Source of the DNA: Candidatus Methanomethylicaceae archaeon
GTDB lineage: Archaea; Thermoproteota; Methanomethylicia; Methanomethylicales; Methanomethylicaceae
DNA length: 51,075 nucleotides
Reading direction: 5' to 3'
Assembly: GCA_025057955.1 (NCBI GenBank)
Contig: JANXER010000009.1
Location: forward strand, 1-51,075
Below, piece after piece: positions 25,086-34,101 of this stretch (its first letter is position 1; the number at the start of each line of letters is the position of its first letter). The position numbers and the translations under genes were made by a program. The notes beneath the pieces were generated by a model. The model worked only from the letters and a program-made list of their open reading frames with translations. It searched no databases and was not told the DNA's origin.

Positions 25086-25541
25086 CTATACCTTCCTAGA
25101 AGATTCAATTTGTGAATATAGTTCATTTATTCTAGCCTGTAATTGATCCATCCTTGTAACAACTTGTGCATATTGATTCTGAAGCGATGAAACATGAGAT
25201 TGAATTTTCTTTATTTTATCCTCTATGTTAGAAATAGCCTCCTCTATATTTTTTTCAATGGAAACTCCTGCTCCAACATTCACAATTATTCTATTCACAT
25301 CCTTCAAGTAGGCCTTAACATAGTTGCCAGCACCAATAGGAAGAAGTACTTCAGCATTTCCTCCAAGTAACTTTATTTCGCTTAATGAGCTCTTGCTCAT
25401 AACAAGTTCCATGATCGCGCCAGTGGATATTTCTATTTGTTGACGAAGCACATCAGCGTAGGCCTTAAGATTAGAAAACTCCAATACTAAGGCATCTAAT
25501 TCCTCACTACTGGAGAATTTAAATTGAGATTCTTCACTCAT
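25086..25541 (-). CDS. pfdA: prefoldin alpha subunit
   Basis: Chaperone subunit passing unfolded proteins to the thermosome. The 151-aa sequence has two long coiled coils (LDALVLEFSNLKAYADVLRQQIEI and IEEAISNIEDKIKKIQSHVSSLQNQYAQVVTRMDQL) flanking a beta hairpin with LLPIGAGNYVKAYL, typical of the alpha subunit. Its start overlaps the LX gene stop by 8 bp. Prefoldin beta is encoded separately at 36.2 kb. Confidence 0.93.
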   Translation of the reverse strand: MSEESQFKFSSSEELDALVLEFSNLKAYADVLRQQIEISTGAIMELVMSKSSLSEIKLLGGNAEVLLPIGAGNYVKAYLKDVNRIIVNVGAGVSIEKNIEEAISNIEDKIKKIQSHVSSLQNQYAQVVTRMDQLQARINELYSQIESSRKV

Positions 25542-25728
25542 TTTTATCTACCAACTCTACTGAACTTATTTTAATTTGGAAGCGCTTTAACTTATGGTTT
25601 CCGCCAAAGAGACAAAATACTTTTTCTATGGCCATTTTTTCACTTACTGCTGAGACCAGCTTTTTGAAGTTCACCCATTCAAATCCAATTTTAATCTTTC
25701 CTTTTACTAGAAAGTTTTTTTCATTCAT
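25534..25728 (-). CDS. rplX: 50S ribosomal protein LX (eL20/L18a)
   Basis: A 64-aa protein beginning with a strand (FLVKGKIKIGFEWVNFKKLVSA) and ending FGGNHKLKRFQIKISSVELV, matching archaeal LX. GGTGG lies upstream of the ATG at 25728. It sits between aIF6 and prefoldin alpha, its usual place. Confidence 0.93.
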   Translation of the reverse strand: MNEKNFLVKGKIKIGFEWVNFKKLVSAVSEKMAIEKVFCLFGGNHKLKRFQIKISSVELVDKNE

Positions 25729-25729
25729 T

Positions 25730-26401
25730 TTATTCCACCAACCCTAGCGAAGATTCAATATGAGCCATTTCCGGCCCAGTGGTATCTTCCCCAACCACTG
25801 CACCATTAGAGTTCACTATCATTCCTACTCTTAGATAAGGTATTCCACAGTTCACTGTAGATGGATGCACTGGTTTATTAAAAATTTTTTCTAATTTAGC
25901 CATTTCTTCATTTGAAGTCTTAGGATGACAGAGAATTGCTCTACTATTCATAACAGCACAAGCCCCTGGCAAAGATACACCAGCTATTTGACCTTCAAAT
26001 ACCTCTACCCCAAGCTCATTGGAAATTAATAATCTCAGTTCCTTATCTGCTCTAGGACTAACAAGGGCACTCTTATCATTCAATAAAATCATATTTCCTA
26101 AAGCATTATATTTTCCCCTATATTGTATGATGGGAAAATCAGTAGCCTTCTCTATGAAAGATATTTCATCCTCTCTTGCATTATGAGGAACTAATATTCC
26201 TCTTGAGTTTCCTATTATAAAAATTCCCAAGAGTACACTTCCACATATGGTAGCTCTATGGACTGGAACTTTTAGAGTATTAGAAATTTCAGCAACGAAC
26301 TTCTCTGGAGCATCGTAAGGAACAAGGGCAAAAGAATCATTAGCAAAGACAAAAACACCTATGTTAGAATTTCCATATATTGATGCACGTGATATTGGCA
26401 A
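25730..26401 (-). CDS. eif6: translation initiation factor aIF6
   Basis: Anti-association factor that binds the 50S subunit and blocks premature joining. It has the five-fold repeated pentein fold: ASIYGNSNIGVFVFANDSFALVP, TICGSVLLGIFIIGNSRGILVP and later repeats ending MIVNSNGAVVGEDTTGPEMAHIESSLGL. 223 aa is typical. It starts at a TTG. Adjacent to L31e and LX in a ribosome-biogenesis operon. Confidence 0.96.
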   Translation of the reverse strand: MPISRASIYGNSNIGVFVFANDSFALVPYDAPEKFVAEISNTLKVPVHRATICGSVLLGIFIIGNSRGILVPHNAREDEISFIEKATDFPIIQYRGKYNALGNMILLNDKSALVSPRADKELRLLISNELGVEVFEGQIAGVSLPGACAVMNSRAILCHPKTSNEEMAKLEKIFNKPVHPSTVNCGIPYLRVGMIVNSNGAVVGEDTTGPEMAHIESSLGLVE

Positions 26402-26416
26402 AATACCACATCCAAG

Positions 26417-26677
26417 CTAACTTGGAAGGATTCTTACTTCACCATCTTTCAACTTTTGTATTTTCACAGAAACTTTTCTTAATGTTTTACCTTTCCCTCT
26501 AGACCATAATATCATATTTAGAGAGTTATCAATTTTTACATCATCACTATTTGCAATCCTTTTTGCTATTTCCTTAATAATTCTCACAGCCCTTGGAGCT
26601 GCTCTCTTTCCAGATGCTAAGTAAGCACCCCTCAGATTGATAGTAATCACTTTTTCTTCAATAACCTCTGAGGACAT
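26417..26677 (-). CDS. rpl31e: 50S ribosomal protein eL31
   Basis: An 86-aa protein with EKVITINLRGAYLASGKRAAPRAVRIIKEIAKRI, the hallmark of L31e, near the tunnel exit. The ATG at 26677 follows the L39e stop by 11 bp. Confidence 0.96.
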   Translation of the reverse strand: MSSEVIEEKVITINLRGAYLASGKRAAPRAVRIIKEIAKRIANSDDVKIDNSLNMILWSRGKGKTLRKVSVKIQKLKDGEVRILPS

Positions 26678-26688
26678 ATTAAATCAGC

Positions 26689-26844
26689 CTATAACTTTAA
26701 TTTTGTACGACGCCAATTGCGAATTTTAGGATGTCGCCTAAATTTTCCCCTAGTTTTAACCACTACCCAGACAGGAACTGAACTATTTTGCTTACATGCT
26801 TTTATTAATCTTTTCTTTCTTGCAAAATGTTTGCTCCTCGCCAT
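26689..26844 (-). CDS. rpl39e: 50S ribosomal protein eL39
   Basis: A 51-aa, very basic ORF missing from the track: [20 protein letters not shown], then [29 protein letters not shown]. This is L39e, lining the peptide exit tunnel. It is located between PDCD5 (4-bp gap) and L31e, the standard archaeal order. Confidence 0.97.
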   Translation of the reverse strand: MARSKHFARKKRLIKACKQNSSVPVWVVVKTRGKFRRHPKIRNWRRTKLKL

Positions 26845-26848
26845 AGTC

Positions 26849-27172
26849 TCACATCCAAGTAATTCTTATGTCCCTTTTCCTACCTTGAAGTTCAATCAAT
26901 ATGCTTTTAAGTTGTTCATCAGTAAGAGGAACTGGTAATTTTCCTTGCTGAGCTAAACTTATAAGTTGAGCTTCAAGCTGTTCAGCAAATTCCGGCTTAA
27001 TAATTTTAAGATTTGCAATTCTACTTCTTGCCTCAGGAGTTAATATTACTCGTAATATACTTTGCTTTCTAGCTTCCAATTCCCTCCTTCGCTCCTCTTC
27101 TGCCATCCTCTTTTGTAACTCTGCCATCTTTCGTCTCTTAATAAGCTCTACTTCATCCACCTCTTCAGACAA
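26849..27172 (-). CDS. PDCD5 family DNA-binding protein
   Basis: Archaeal homologue of human programmed-cell-death protein 5 (TFAR19). A charged N-terminal helix ([47 protein letters not shown]) is followed by VKP-like [25 protein letters not shown] use the TTG at 27172, preceded by GGGGGGTAATC, rather than the upstream GTG lying inside the S19e gene. The biochemical role is not established. Confidence 0.93.
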   Translation of the reverse strand: MSEEVDEVELIKRRKMAELQKRMAEEERRRELEARKQSILRVILTPEARSRIANLKIIKPEFAEQLEAQLISLAQQGKLPVPLTDEQLKSILIELQGRKRDIRITWM

Positions 27173-27176
27173 GAGA

Positions 27177-27650
27177 TTACCCCCCTTCACCAGCCATATA
27201 TTTTGATAATTCGGGCATTTCCTTCTGAAGCTCTCTGAGGAGCTTATATGCTATTCTATCAATGATGCTCTTTCCTTTATCTGTAATAATTCTTCCCTTT
27301 GTGTCCAATCTAGTAACTAAACCAGCTTTTTCTAATTGTTGTAGTGGCTTCCTTATCCAAGATCCACTAGCTTTATAGAAATGCTCACGCCTCATTCCCT
27401 TCTTAGCCCTCCCTCCATAAAAGGTTCTAAGTCTCTCAATACCAACAGGACCCTCAAGATATATCTGTCTCAGAAGAGAGGCACATCTAATATACCACAT
27501 ATCAGGCTGAGTGGGGATTCTTTCTGCATGCCTTCCTGTTTTCACATAAAATGACCATGAAGGAGGAGTCAACTCTTTAAAGTTCTCTTTAAGGTACTCT
27601 GCTAATCTATTAATTAATTTATCAGCAGGAACAAACTGTGCTAAGGTCAA
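27177..27650 (-). CDS. rps19e: 30S ribosomal protein eS19
   Basis: A 157-aa protein with PPSWSFYVKTGRHAERIPTQPDMWYIRCASLLRQIY and VGIERLRTFYGGRAKKGMRREHFYKASGSWIRKPLQQLEKAGLV, diagnostic for S19e. It starts at a TTG. Followed by PDCD5 with overlapping translation signals, a conserved pair. Confidence 0.97.
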   Translation of the reverse strand: MTLAQFVPADKLINRLAEYLKENFKELTPPSWSFYVKTGRHAERIPTQPDMWYIRCASLLRQIYLEGPVGIERLRTFYGGRAKKGMRREHFYKASGSWIRKPLQQLEKAGLVTRLDTKGRIITDKGKSIIDRIAYKLLRELQKEMPELSKYMAGEGG

Positions 27651-27693
27651 ATTTTTTCCCTCTTAGACCGAGAAATAATTATTAAATGTCTTT

Positions 27694-28017
27694 TTATTTT
27701 TTGCGTTTTTTGATCAAATAGCGTCTCATTGCACCACATACAAGACAGGTAACTACTATATGAGGACTTCTTCTTGGTTTAATTCTTATCCTTGCTCTTA
27801 TTCCAGGGTAGAGGAATGAATTACAAGATCTACATATAAAGTACTTCCATTTCTTTGGTATTTTTGTTCTAGTTCTCATTGAAATCTCAATTGCCATCTT
27901 AACATATCTATCCGACAGATGAGGATTTAATTTAAAATTATCAATAGCAAGTTTAAAGAGTTGCTCAATTCTTTGAACTGCTAAATCATGAATAAGAAAC
28001 CTTTTGGAAAATTTCAT
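27694..28017 (-). CDS. rnp4: RNase P protein component 4 (Rpp21/Rpr2)
   Basis: Zinc-ribbon subunit of archaeal RNase P. The 107-aa sequence has an N-terminal helical part (HDLAVQRIEQLFKLAIDNF) and a four-cysteine ribbon (YFICRSCNSFLYPG ... VVTCLVCGAMRRY) with basic spacers. The ATG at 28017 is about 30 bp from the divergent Nep1 gene. It probably begins the S19e-PDCD5 operon. Confidence 0.92.
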   Translation of the reverse strand: MKFSKRFLIHDLAVQRIEQLFKLAIDNFKLNPHLSDRYVKMAIEISMRTRTKIPKKWKYFICRSCNSFLYPGIRARIRIKPRRSPHIVVTCLVCGAMRRYLIKKRKK

Positions 28018-28047
28018 ACTGAAAGATTATTGAATGATTAAGCATAA

Positions 28048-28764
28048 ATGTTTTTAGTGACGCCGCATAGCCAAGATATTATGAAAAAAGTTAATGTAGT
28101 TCTAGCAAGATCAGCTTTGGAACTCATACCTAAGGAAATAGTAAGCCATTCTGTTATAAAAAACTGGGCGGAGAGGAGAAAGAAGGATGCTGAGAAAATG
28201 CTTCTTGATATATCCTATCACTATGCAGCCATGAAGAATTTGAGGGATTGGGATAGAAGAGGAAGGCCAGATATAGTTCATATAACCCTCCTCAATTTAT
28301 TGGGAAGTCCTTTGAATAGGGAGGGATTTTTACAAGTATTTGTTCATACTGTGAATGATTTTACAATAACAATAGATCCAGTAACAAATATTCCTAGAAA
28401 CTATTTGAGGTTTGTAGGATTAATGGAACAGCTCTTTGAAATTGGTAGAGTCCCACCAAAGGGAAAATGGTTGATGAGAATGGAGAGAAAGAATCTAAAA
28501 GAACTTATTGAAGAAATAAAGCCAAGTAAAACAATTATTCTAACTGAGAAAGGGAAAAAACTTCAGATTGATGAGCTTGGAAATAGAATTATACAAGAGG
28601 AGAATCCATTAATCATAATAGGAGGATTTCAAAGAGGAGAGTTCAGTAATGAGGATTTTAAGCTTGCTAATGAAATATTCTCAATATATAAAAAACCTCT
28701 TGATGCTTGGATTGTGGCATCAATGATTGTTTGTGAAATTGGGAGGCTATTAAAAATTGTATGA
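28048..28764 (+). CDS. nep1: 16S rRNA pseudouridine N1-methyltransferase Nep1/Emg1
   Basis: SPOUT methyltransferase acting on a pseudouridine of small-subunit rRNA. It has VLARSALELIPKEI, MLLDISYHYAAMKNLRDWDRRGRPDIVHITLLNLLGSPLN and the SPOUT SAM-binding end IIGGFQRGEFS, as in Nep1. Homologues usually start near the ATG at 28081 (MKKVNVVLARSA); the upstream ATG at 28048 would add 11 residues. No Shine-Dalgarno supports either. It overlaps sir2 by 8 bp. Confidence 0.93.
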   Translation: MFLVTPHSQDIMKKVNVVLARSALELIPKEIVSHSVIKNWAERRKKDAEKMLLDISYHYAAMKNLRDWDRRGRPDIVHITLLNLLGSPLNREGFLQVFVHTVNDFTITIDPVTNIPRNYLRFVGLMEQLFEIGRVPPKGKWLMRMERKNLKELIEEIKPSKTIILTEKGKKLQIDELGNRIIQEENPLIIIGGFQRGEFSNEDFKLANEIFSIYKKPLDAWIVASMIVCEIGRLLKIV

Positions 28765-29491
28765 TAAAATTAGAAAAGCTGTAGAGTTATTGAAGGGCTC
28801 CATACATGCAATTGCTTTCACTGGAGCTGGAATTAGTACAGAGAGTAATATACCGGATTTCAGAGGAAATCAAGGATTATGGAGAAAATTCGATCCAAAA
28901 ATGGCATCAAAAAGTTATTTCAAAGAAGATCCTGATGGCTTTTGGAATTTCTATGCTCAAAGATATGAGGCTATTGCAAAGGCTGTTCCAAATGAGGGGC
29001 ATAGAGTCTTAGCAAAATTAGAAGAAATTGGCTTATTAAAGTACATAGTAACACAAAATATAGATAGACTTCATATTAAGGGAGGATCAAAATCAGTAAT
29101 AGAGCTTCATGGTAATATTTTAATGAGTCATTGCGAAAGTTGTTTTTCTGAAAAATTCACAGATGAGTGTATAGAGGAATTTAAAAAAAATGGAAAGGCT
29201 CCAAGATGTAAATATTGTGGAGATTATATGAGGCCCTCAGTGGTATTATTCGAGGAGCCTGTTAGACTCATTGATCTTGCTATGGAAATTGCTTGTAGAA
29301 GCGATTATTGTATAGTTATTGGATCATCCCTAGTGGTCTATCCTGCAGCATTAATACCTGAAATTGTGAAAAGACAAGGAGGGAGATTAGTGATTGTGAA
29401 CTTAGAACCAACACCCTTAGATTGTATTGCGGATGTTGTGATTAATGAAAGAGCATCAGTAGTTCTGAAGAAAATTTTGGAGTTTTTGTGA
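28757..29491 (+). CDS. NAD-dependent protein deacylase, Sir2 family
   Basis: Sirtuin. NAD site FTGAGISTESNIPDFRGNQGLW; catalytic TQNIDRLHIKGGS...ELHGNI; zinc site CESC/CKYCGD; then VIGSSLVVYPAALIPE. 244 aa is typical. It starts at a TTG with GGAGG upstream, inside the Nep1 end. In Sulfolobus, Sir2 deacetylates Alba; alba is present at 11.0 kb, so the same partnership is possible. Confidence 0.95.
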   Translation: MYDKIRKAVELLKGSIHAIAFTGAGISTESNIPDFRGNQGLWRKFDPKMASKSYFKEDPDGFWNFYAQRYEAIAKAVPNEGHRVLAKLEEIGLLKYIVTQNIDRLHIKGGSKSVIELHGNILMSHCESCFSEKFTDECIEEFKKNGKAPRCKYCGDYMRPSVVLFEEPVRLIDLAMEIACRSDYCIVIGSSLVVYPAALIPEIVKRQGGRLVIVNLEPTPLDCIADVVINERASVVLKKILEFL

Positions 29492-29508
29492 AGAAAATTT
29501 ATAAATGG

Positions 29509-29584
29509 TGCGGTCGCCGGGATTTGAACCCGGGATCCGAGGCTTGGGAAGCCTCTATCCTAGACCGGGCTAGACCACGACCGC
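29509..29584 (-). tRNA. tRNA-Gly (CCC)
   Basis: Minus strand: acceptor GCGGTCG/CGACCGC plus A, D arm gtctagcccggtctaggat, anticodon arm GAGGC-TTCCCAA-GCCTC (anticodon CCC), variable loop ggatc and T arm CCGGG-TTCAAAT-CCCGG. 76 nt, no intron and no encoded CCA. It is on the same strand as EF-2, 43 bp after that gene's stop. Confidence 0.96.
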
Positions 29585-29627
29585 ACTATATAGAATAAAA
29601 AATTTTGGGATTAATAGACATTTTGGA

Positions 29628-31835
29628 CTACATTGACATGAAGTCCTCTGGTTTGGGTGGCTCTGGAGGCAGTCCCTTTCTCTCTCTTATCTTCTTTATT
29701 AGGTCCTTTGCCATATTAGAGGGCACAGGCGCCCATCTAGCGAATTCCATACCCCAAAAGGCTTTTCCAGCAGTAGCACTTCTTAACTGATCCGAGAGAT
29801 CAAAAGTCTCAGCCACAGGTATTTCAGCAATAACATTCATAGTATTTCCACTTTGATTAAGTGATATTATTCTTCCTCTCTTTCCAGCAAGTACTCTAGT
29901 AACCCCACCCAAATGTTCTTGTGGCACCCTTATATCTAACTTCAATATAGGTTCCAATAATATAGGGTTTGCAGTAAGAACTCCTTGGAACATAGCATCT
30001 CGCATGGCTGGCATTATTTGAGCTGGACCTCTATGTGCAGGATCTTCGTGAATCATAGCATCCACAATCTTAACCAATAATCCTCTTATTGGTTCTCTAC
30101 AAAGAGGGCCTTCAGCTACATTCAATCTAAAGGCTTGTATTACTGTATCCTTTATTTCACGCATATATTGAAGACCTTTTGTTGCATCCACTAGCACATT
30201 TATATAAGAATCTATGGCCCAAATACCTCTAGCAATATCAGTATCCCAGCCGGCTTGTTCGCGAAGGATTTTCGCTCTCTCGCGTGATTCCATATCTTCA
30301 TGGATAATTCCTTTCTGTATTAGTTCCATCGCCTTCTCATCAAGTGGTTCCACACTCACATAGAGTCTGTTATGTTTATTAGGAGACTTTCCTTCAAATG
30401 GGCCTACTGACTTGGTTATAGCCTCCCTATAGACTACTATTGGTGGAGAGGTTACTATTTCCAATCCACCAGTTCTCTGTTTGAGATCCCATAGAGCAAT
30501 TTCAAGATGAAGACTACCCATTCCAGCGATTAAATATTCGCCAGTCTCTTGATTTATCTTAATGGAAAGAGTTGGATCTTCTATGGCCATCTTGTGAAGA
30601 GCATCCACAAGCTTAGGTAAATCTCTATTGAACTTAGGCTCTATAGCAATTGTAACCACTGGTTCACTTATATATTTCATTTTCTCAAATGGAACCATTC
30701 TATCCTTATCCTCAGGTCTCACTAAAGTTTCTCCTGCTCTTATATTCTCCAAGCCCAAAAGAGCAACTATATTTCCTGAGGAAATTTCATTTGTAACCTC
30801 TCTATATGGACCCATATAAAGACTAACTTGTTGAATTCTTCCTTCGCTCTTCGCCATTAAACCATAGAGAACCTCTCCCTCACGTACTGTACCAGAAAAT
30901 ACTCTTCCAGTTACTACAGGACCAGCATGTGGATCTACAACTACCTTATTTACACATATGACTAATGGACCATTTTCATCACAATTTAACATAGCTTGGC
31001 CAATTGGACTGTTTAAATCTCCACGCCATATCTTTGGAATTCTATATTTTTGAGCTTCAATTGGATTTGGAATATGGTTCACAACCATGTCTAATATGGC
31101 AACATGTAATGGAAATTCTTTCTGAAGATATTCTACATCATTTCTATTATAAGCATCTATTATATCTGAGAATTTCATCCCCTTGGATTGTATTATTGGG
31201 ATTGTGAATCCCCACTTATGAAGAGCAGATCCAAAGGCTACTTGACCTCTACTAGGATTGACCTTCCATTTATCTTTGAACTCTGGATCAGCATAAGTAT
31301 CAATAAGTGTATTGAAATCCTTTATTATTTTCATTAATCTATCAAGTATTTCCTGTGGATTGAGTCGAAGTTCTTTTATTAAACGATCTATTTTATTTAT
31401 ATAAAGCAAAGGTCTAACTCGCTCTTCCATACTCTGTCTGATTACAGTTTCAGTTTGAGTCATTACGCCCTCCACACTATCAACTACACATATTCCTCCA
31501 TCCATAACCCTTAGCGATCTAGTAACATGTCCTGTGAAGTCCACGTGGCCTGGAGTATCCACTAGATTTATGACGTAGCTTTGATCATTCCACTCATGTA
31601 GTAGGCTTACATTTGCTGCTTTAACAGTCATTTGCCTTAATTGTTCAATTTCCACGTAATCCAGTGCAAGCGCCTGAGCTGCAATTTTTTGAGAGATTAA
31701 GCCAGCTCCAGCAAGCAAACTATCAGATAGAGTTGTTTTACCATGATCTACATGAGCAAGAGTGCCTATGTTTCTAACATACTCTTTATTCTTCATTAAT
31801 TTTATAATATCCTCAGTCTGTCTATACTTTGGCAA
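29628..31835 (-). CDS. fusA: translation elongation factor EF-2
   Basis: Translocase GTPase. G1 AHVDHGKTTLSD, G3 DTPGHVDFTGHV, G4 NKIDRL, then domains II-V. The diphthamide loop is AHRGPAQIMPAMRDAM, with the modifiable His present. 735 aa is standard for archaea. It starts at a TTG giving MPKYRQTEDIIKLMKNKEYVRNIG, as in homologues, with a GAGGCG element upstream. A TATA-like aaattttaaaa on the minus strand occurs around 31869-31880. Confidence 0.98.
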   Translation of the reverse strand: MPKYRQTEDIIKLMKNKEYVRNIGTLAHVDHGKTTLSDSLLAGAGLISQKIAAQALALDYVEIEQLRQMTVKAANVSLLHEWNDQSYVINLVDTPGHVDFTGHVTRSLRVMDGGICVVDSVEGVMTQTETVIRQSMEERVRPLLYINKIDRLIKELRLNPQEILDRLMKIIKDFNTLIDTYADPEFKDKWKVNPSRGQVAFGSALHKWGFTIPIIQSKGMKFSDIIDAYNRNDVEYLQKEFPLHVAILDMVVNHIPNPIEAQKYRIPKIWRGDLNSPIGQAMLNCDENGPLVICVNKVVVDPHAGPVVTGRVFSGTVREGEVLYGLMAKSEGRIQQVSLYMGPYREVTNEISSGNIVALLGLENIRAGETLVRPEDKDRMVPFEKMKYISEPVVTIAIEPKFNRDLPKLVDALHKMAIEDPTLSIKINQETGEYLIAGMGSLHLEIALWDLKQRTGGLEIVTSPPIVVYREAITKSVGPFEGKSPNKHNRLYVSVEPLDEKAMELIQKGIIHEDMESRERAKILREQAGWDTDIARGIWAIDSYINVLVDATKGLQYMREIKDTVIQAFRLNVAEGPLCREPIRGLLVKIVDAMIHEDPAHRGPAQIMPAMRDAMFQGVLTANPILLEPILKLDIRVPQEHLGGVTRVLAGKRGRIISLNQSGNTMNVIAEIPVAETFDLSDQLRSATAGKAFWGMEFARWAPVPSNMAKDLIKKIRERKGLPPEPPKPEDFMSM

Positions 31836-31887
31836 TTCAAACGCCTCATAAAAAGCGAATGCTGAGAAGGTTTTAAAATTTTATGCT

Positions 31888-32499
31888 CTATTCTATTGTG
31901 GAATGGCGTATCTTTAGATCCTCCTCAGTCTTACCCAAACATCGCATTAATTCTGCAATTAAACTATCAAGGAATACATTAAGAGTTATTTCAAATAATG
32001 TTCCAAGAGGAGCCAATGGCTCATGTTCTCCTAAAATTTGCCTCACATTATAGTCATTTTCACAAGCTAATTTAGTTCTTCCTGGAACAAGTACCACATT
32101 ATCAGCAATTTTAGCAAGTGGAGAATCTTTATGAGAAGTAATAGCAATAACCCTCGCTCGAACCTCCTTTGCAGCAGAGGCTATTGTTAAAACTACTCTA
32201 GTTGTTCCAGAGCCCGAAATAGCTATGACAAGATCACCATCTCCTAGTGCAGGAGAAATTGTTTCTCCAAATACAAATACATTAAAGCCAAGATGCATTA
32301 GACGCATGGCAAAGGCTCTTCCAGCTAGGCCCGATCTACCAGCTCCTACAACAAGCACCTTCTTATTATGTTTCAATACATCTAGAAGCACTCTTACAAA
32401 TACATCTATCTCTGAGTCATTAATTATACTCGATGCATAAAGCACATAATTAGCGATTTCTCGCATAAATTGCTTAACTATATAAGACATAACACCCAA
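31888..32499 (-). CDS. hxlB: SIS-domain isomerase, 6-phospho-3-hexuloisomerase-like
   Basis: Sugar-isomerase fold: VLVVGAGRSGLAGRAFAMRLMHLGF, LVIAISGSGTTRVVLTIASAAKE and GEHEPLAPLGTLFEITLNVFLD. These match 6-phospho-3-hexuloisomerase, which with hexulose-phosphate synthase interconverts fructose-6-P and ribulose-5-P, the pentose source of many archaea. No synthase is in the window. An A/T-rich TATA (ttttaaatat) just upstream suggests a leaderless mRNA starting at the TTG (32499) or ATG (32490). Confidence 0.83.
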   Translation of the reverse strand: MGVMSYIVKQFMREIANYVLYASSIINDSEIDVFVRVLLDVLKHNKKVLVVGAGRSGLAGRAFAMRLMHLGFNVFVFGETISPALGDGDLVIAISGSGTTRVVLTIASAAKEVRARVIAITSHKDSPLAKIADNVVLVPGRTKLACENDYNVRQILGEHEPLAPLGTLFEITLNVFLDSLIAELMRCLGKTEEDLKIRHSTIE

Positions 32500-32533
32500 T
32501 TGAAAGAAGGGAGGTTAGATATTTAAAATTTCT

Positions 32534-33289
32534 CTAACCAATTCCAAAGAATAGTTTTAAGGAGAGAATGGCAAAAAAGCTTATGAATGAGACGATTATG
32601 AAAATATAATCCTTTCTACCCATGGTAAGAGTATAAAACGAGGTTCTTTCCTTGCTTGCACCAAAAGCTCTAGATTCCATGGCATCTGCTATCATTTCAG
32701 CCCTTCTAAAGGAATTTATTATAAGTGGCACTAGTATAGGTATATACTTCCTAACTTTTTGAAGAATATTTCCTCTCTCCAATTCTAAGCCTCTGGATTT
32801 TTGAGCATCCATTATAATTTGAAGCTCTCTAGTAAGAGTGGGTACAAAACGCATGGACATATTGAAAGTTAGAGCATATTCATAGGGAATTTTCAATTGA
32901 ACCATTGATTGCATTAAATCCTCAGGAGAAGTGGTAAGAAAGAATGCTGAGAATATAGATATTAAAGCAATAAACCTAATTGACATAGCTATGGAAAGAA
33001 TTATTGAATACTCCAAAGATCCAGTACTCCAAAATATTCCAATGAAATTAAAAATGAAAATGAAAATGATGAAGAATAGAGCACTCCTTATAGAAATTTT
33101 CCATCTATCAATAACTTTTCCAAGAACAACCATAGGTATAGAAGAGAGAAAGATCAAGAATAAAATTATTGGATTAGAATAGTAGACTACTAAAATTGTG
33201 AAAAGTATAAGATATACTAATTTTGCTCTAGGATCTATCTTGTGAATTATTGATGATTTACGAGTATATTGAAAACTGAAAACTCTCAT
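32534..33289 (-). CDS. ecfT: ECF transporter transmembrane component EcfT
   Basis: Energy-coupling-factor membrane scaffold. Several hydrophobic spans (LVYLILFTILVVYYS, IILFLIFLSSIPMVVL, FFIIFIFIFNFIGIF and a C-terminal FIIVSFISFFAIL) surround cytoplasmic coupling helices with the two Ala/Ser-Arg-Gly-type motifs AQKSRGLEL and MESRAFGASKERTSF. 251 aa. It overlaps the next ATPase gene by 1 bp. No substrate-binding S component is adjacent, as in group II ECF systems sharing one energy module. Confidence 0.9.
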   Translation of the reverse strand: MRVFSFQYTRKSSIIHKIDPRAKLVYLILFTILVVYYSNPIILFLIFLSSIPMVVLGKVIDRWKISIRSALFFIIFIFIFNFIGIFWSTGSLEYSIILSIAMSIRFIALISIFSAFFLTTSPEDLMQSMVQLKIPYEYALTFNMSMRFVPTLTRELQIIMDAQKSRGLELERGNILQKVRKYIPILVPLIINSFRRAEMIADAMESRAFGASKERTSFYTLTMGRKDYIFIIVSFISFFAILSLKLFFGIG

Positions 33290-34101
33290 TAAATTTCACC
33301 CTTCATTATAGCTCTCACTTTCGATAGAACTACATCAAATTTAATTGATGGAGGGTTTATGGAAAGTTCATAACATATCTCAACCAATTGGGGCATTAAG
33401 AGCTTATTGGCCATTAATAGCTCGCCCCTAGTAAGTATATCATCTGATGGTCCATCAGCCACAATTTCTCCATTAGACATTATTATGCATCTTGGAATGA
33501 AATCTGCTACAAATTCTATATCATGTGTAACTATGATTATAGTCTTCCCTTCCTCATTAAATCTCTTTAATAATTTCGCTAAATTCCTCTTCTGATTATA
33601 GTCTTGACCAGTGGTGGGTTCATCTAATATTATTATGGATGGATCATAACAAAGAACAGCCGCTAGAGCTAATCTCTTCTTCTCTCCACCGCTTAAGGTG
33701 AAAGGAGATCTATCTTTATATTCGATTAGATCCAAACCTCTAAGTATTTTTTCAGTTCTCGATTTTATTTCCTCAGGAGGGAAACCAAAATTAATAAGTG
33801 CGAACATTACCTCCTTTTCCACAGTTTCAGCGAATAGCTGATGATCTGGATTTTGGAAAACAAGCCCAACTTGTTTTGCCAATTTAGCTACACTTACTTC
33901 CTTAGTGTTCATTCCAAGAACTTTTACATATCCAAGTTGAGGTTTCAATAAACCATTTATATGCTTTACAAGGGTCGTCTTTCCTGCGCCATTGCCTCCA
34001 AGTATTGCTAAAATTTCACCTCTATTAATAAATAAATTTATATTCTTTATTACATATTCACCGGGGACGTATGAAAAATATACTCCCTTGAATTCTATCA
34101 T
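33289..34101 (-). CDS. ecfA: ECF transporter ATPase (EcfA, second copy)
   Basis: ABC ATPase with Walker A GGNGAGKTTLVKHINGLL, Q-loop region VFQNPDHQLFAE, signature LSGGEKKRLALAAVL, Walker B SIIILDEPTTGQD and switch His VTHD. The QNPDHQLF segment is typical of cobalt/nickel/vitamin ECF ATPases. It overlaps the upstream ATPase by 4 bp and the downstream ecfT by 1 bp, so the three are coupled. Confidence 0.93.
   Translation of the reverse strand: MIEFKGVYFSYVPGEYVIKNINLFINRGEILAILGGNGAGKTTLVKHINGLLKPQLGYVKVLGMNTKEVSVAKLAKQVGLVFQNPDHQLFAETVEKEVMFALINFGFPPEEIKSRTEKILRGLDLIEYKDRSPFTLSGGEKKRLALAAVLCYDPSIIILDEPTTGQDYNQKRNLAKLLKRFNEEGKTIIIVTHDIEFVADFIPRCIIMSNGEIVADGPSDDILTRGELLMANKLLMPQLVEICYELSINPPSIKFDVVLSKVRAIMKGEI

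Noticed and set aside
29509-29584. tRNA-Gly as a possible integration site with a downstream element
   Set aside because: It is flanked directly by sir2 and EF-2, with no integrase, direct repeat of the tRNA 3' end or foreign cargo.
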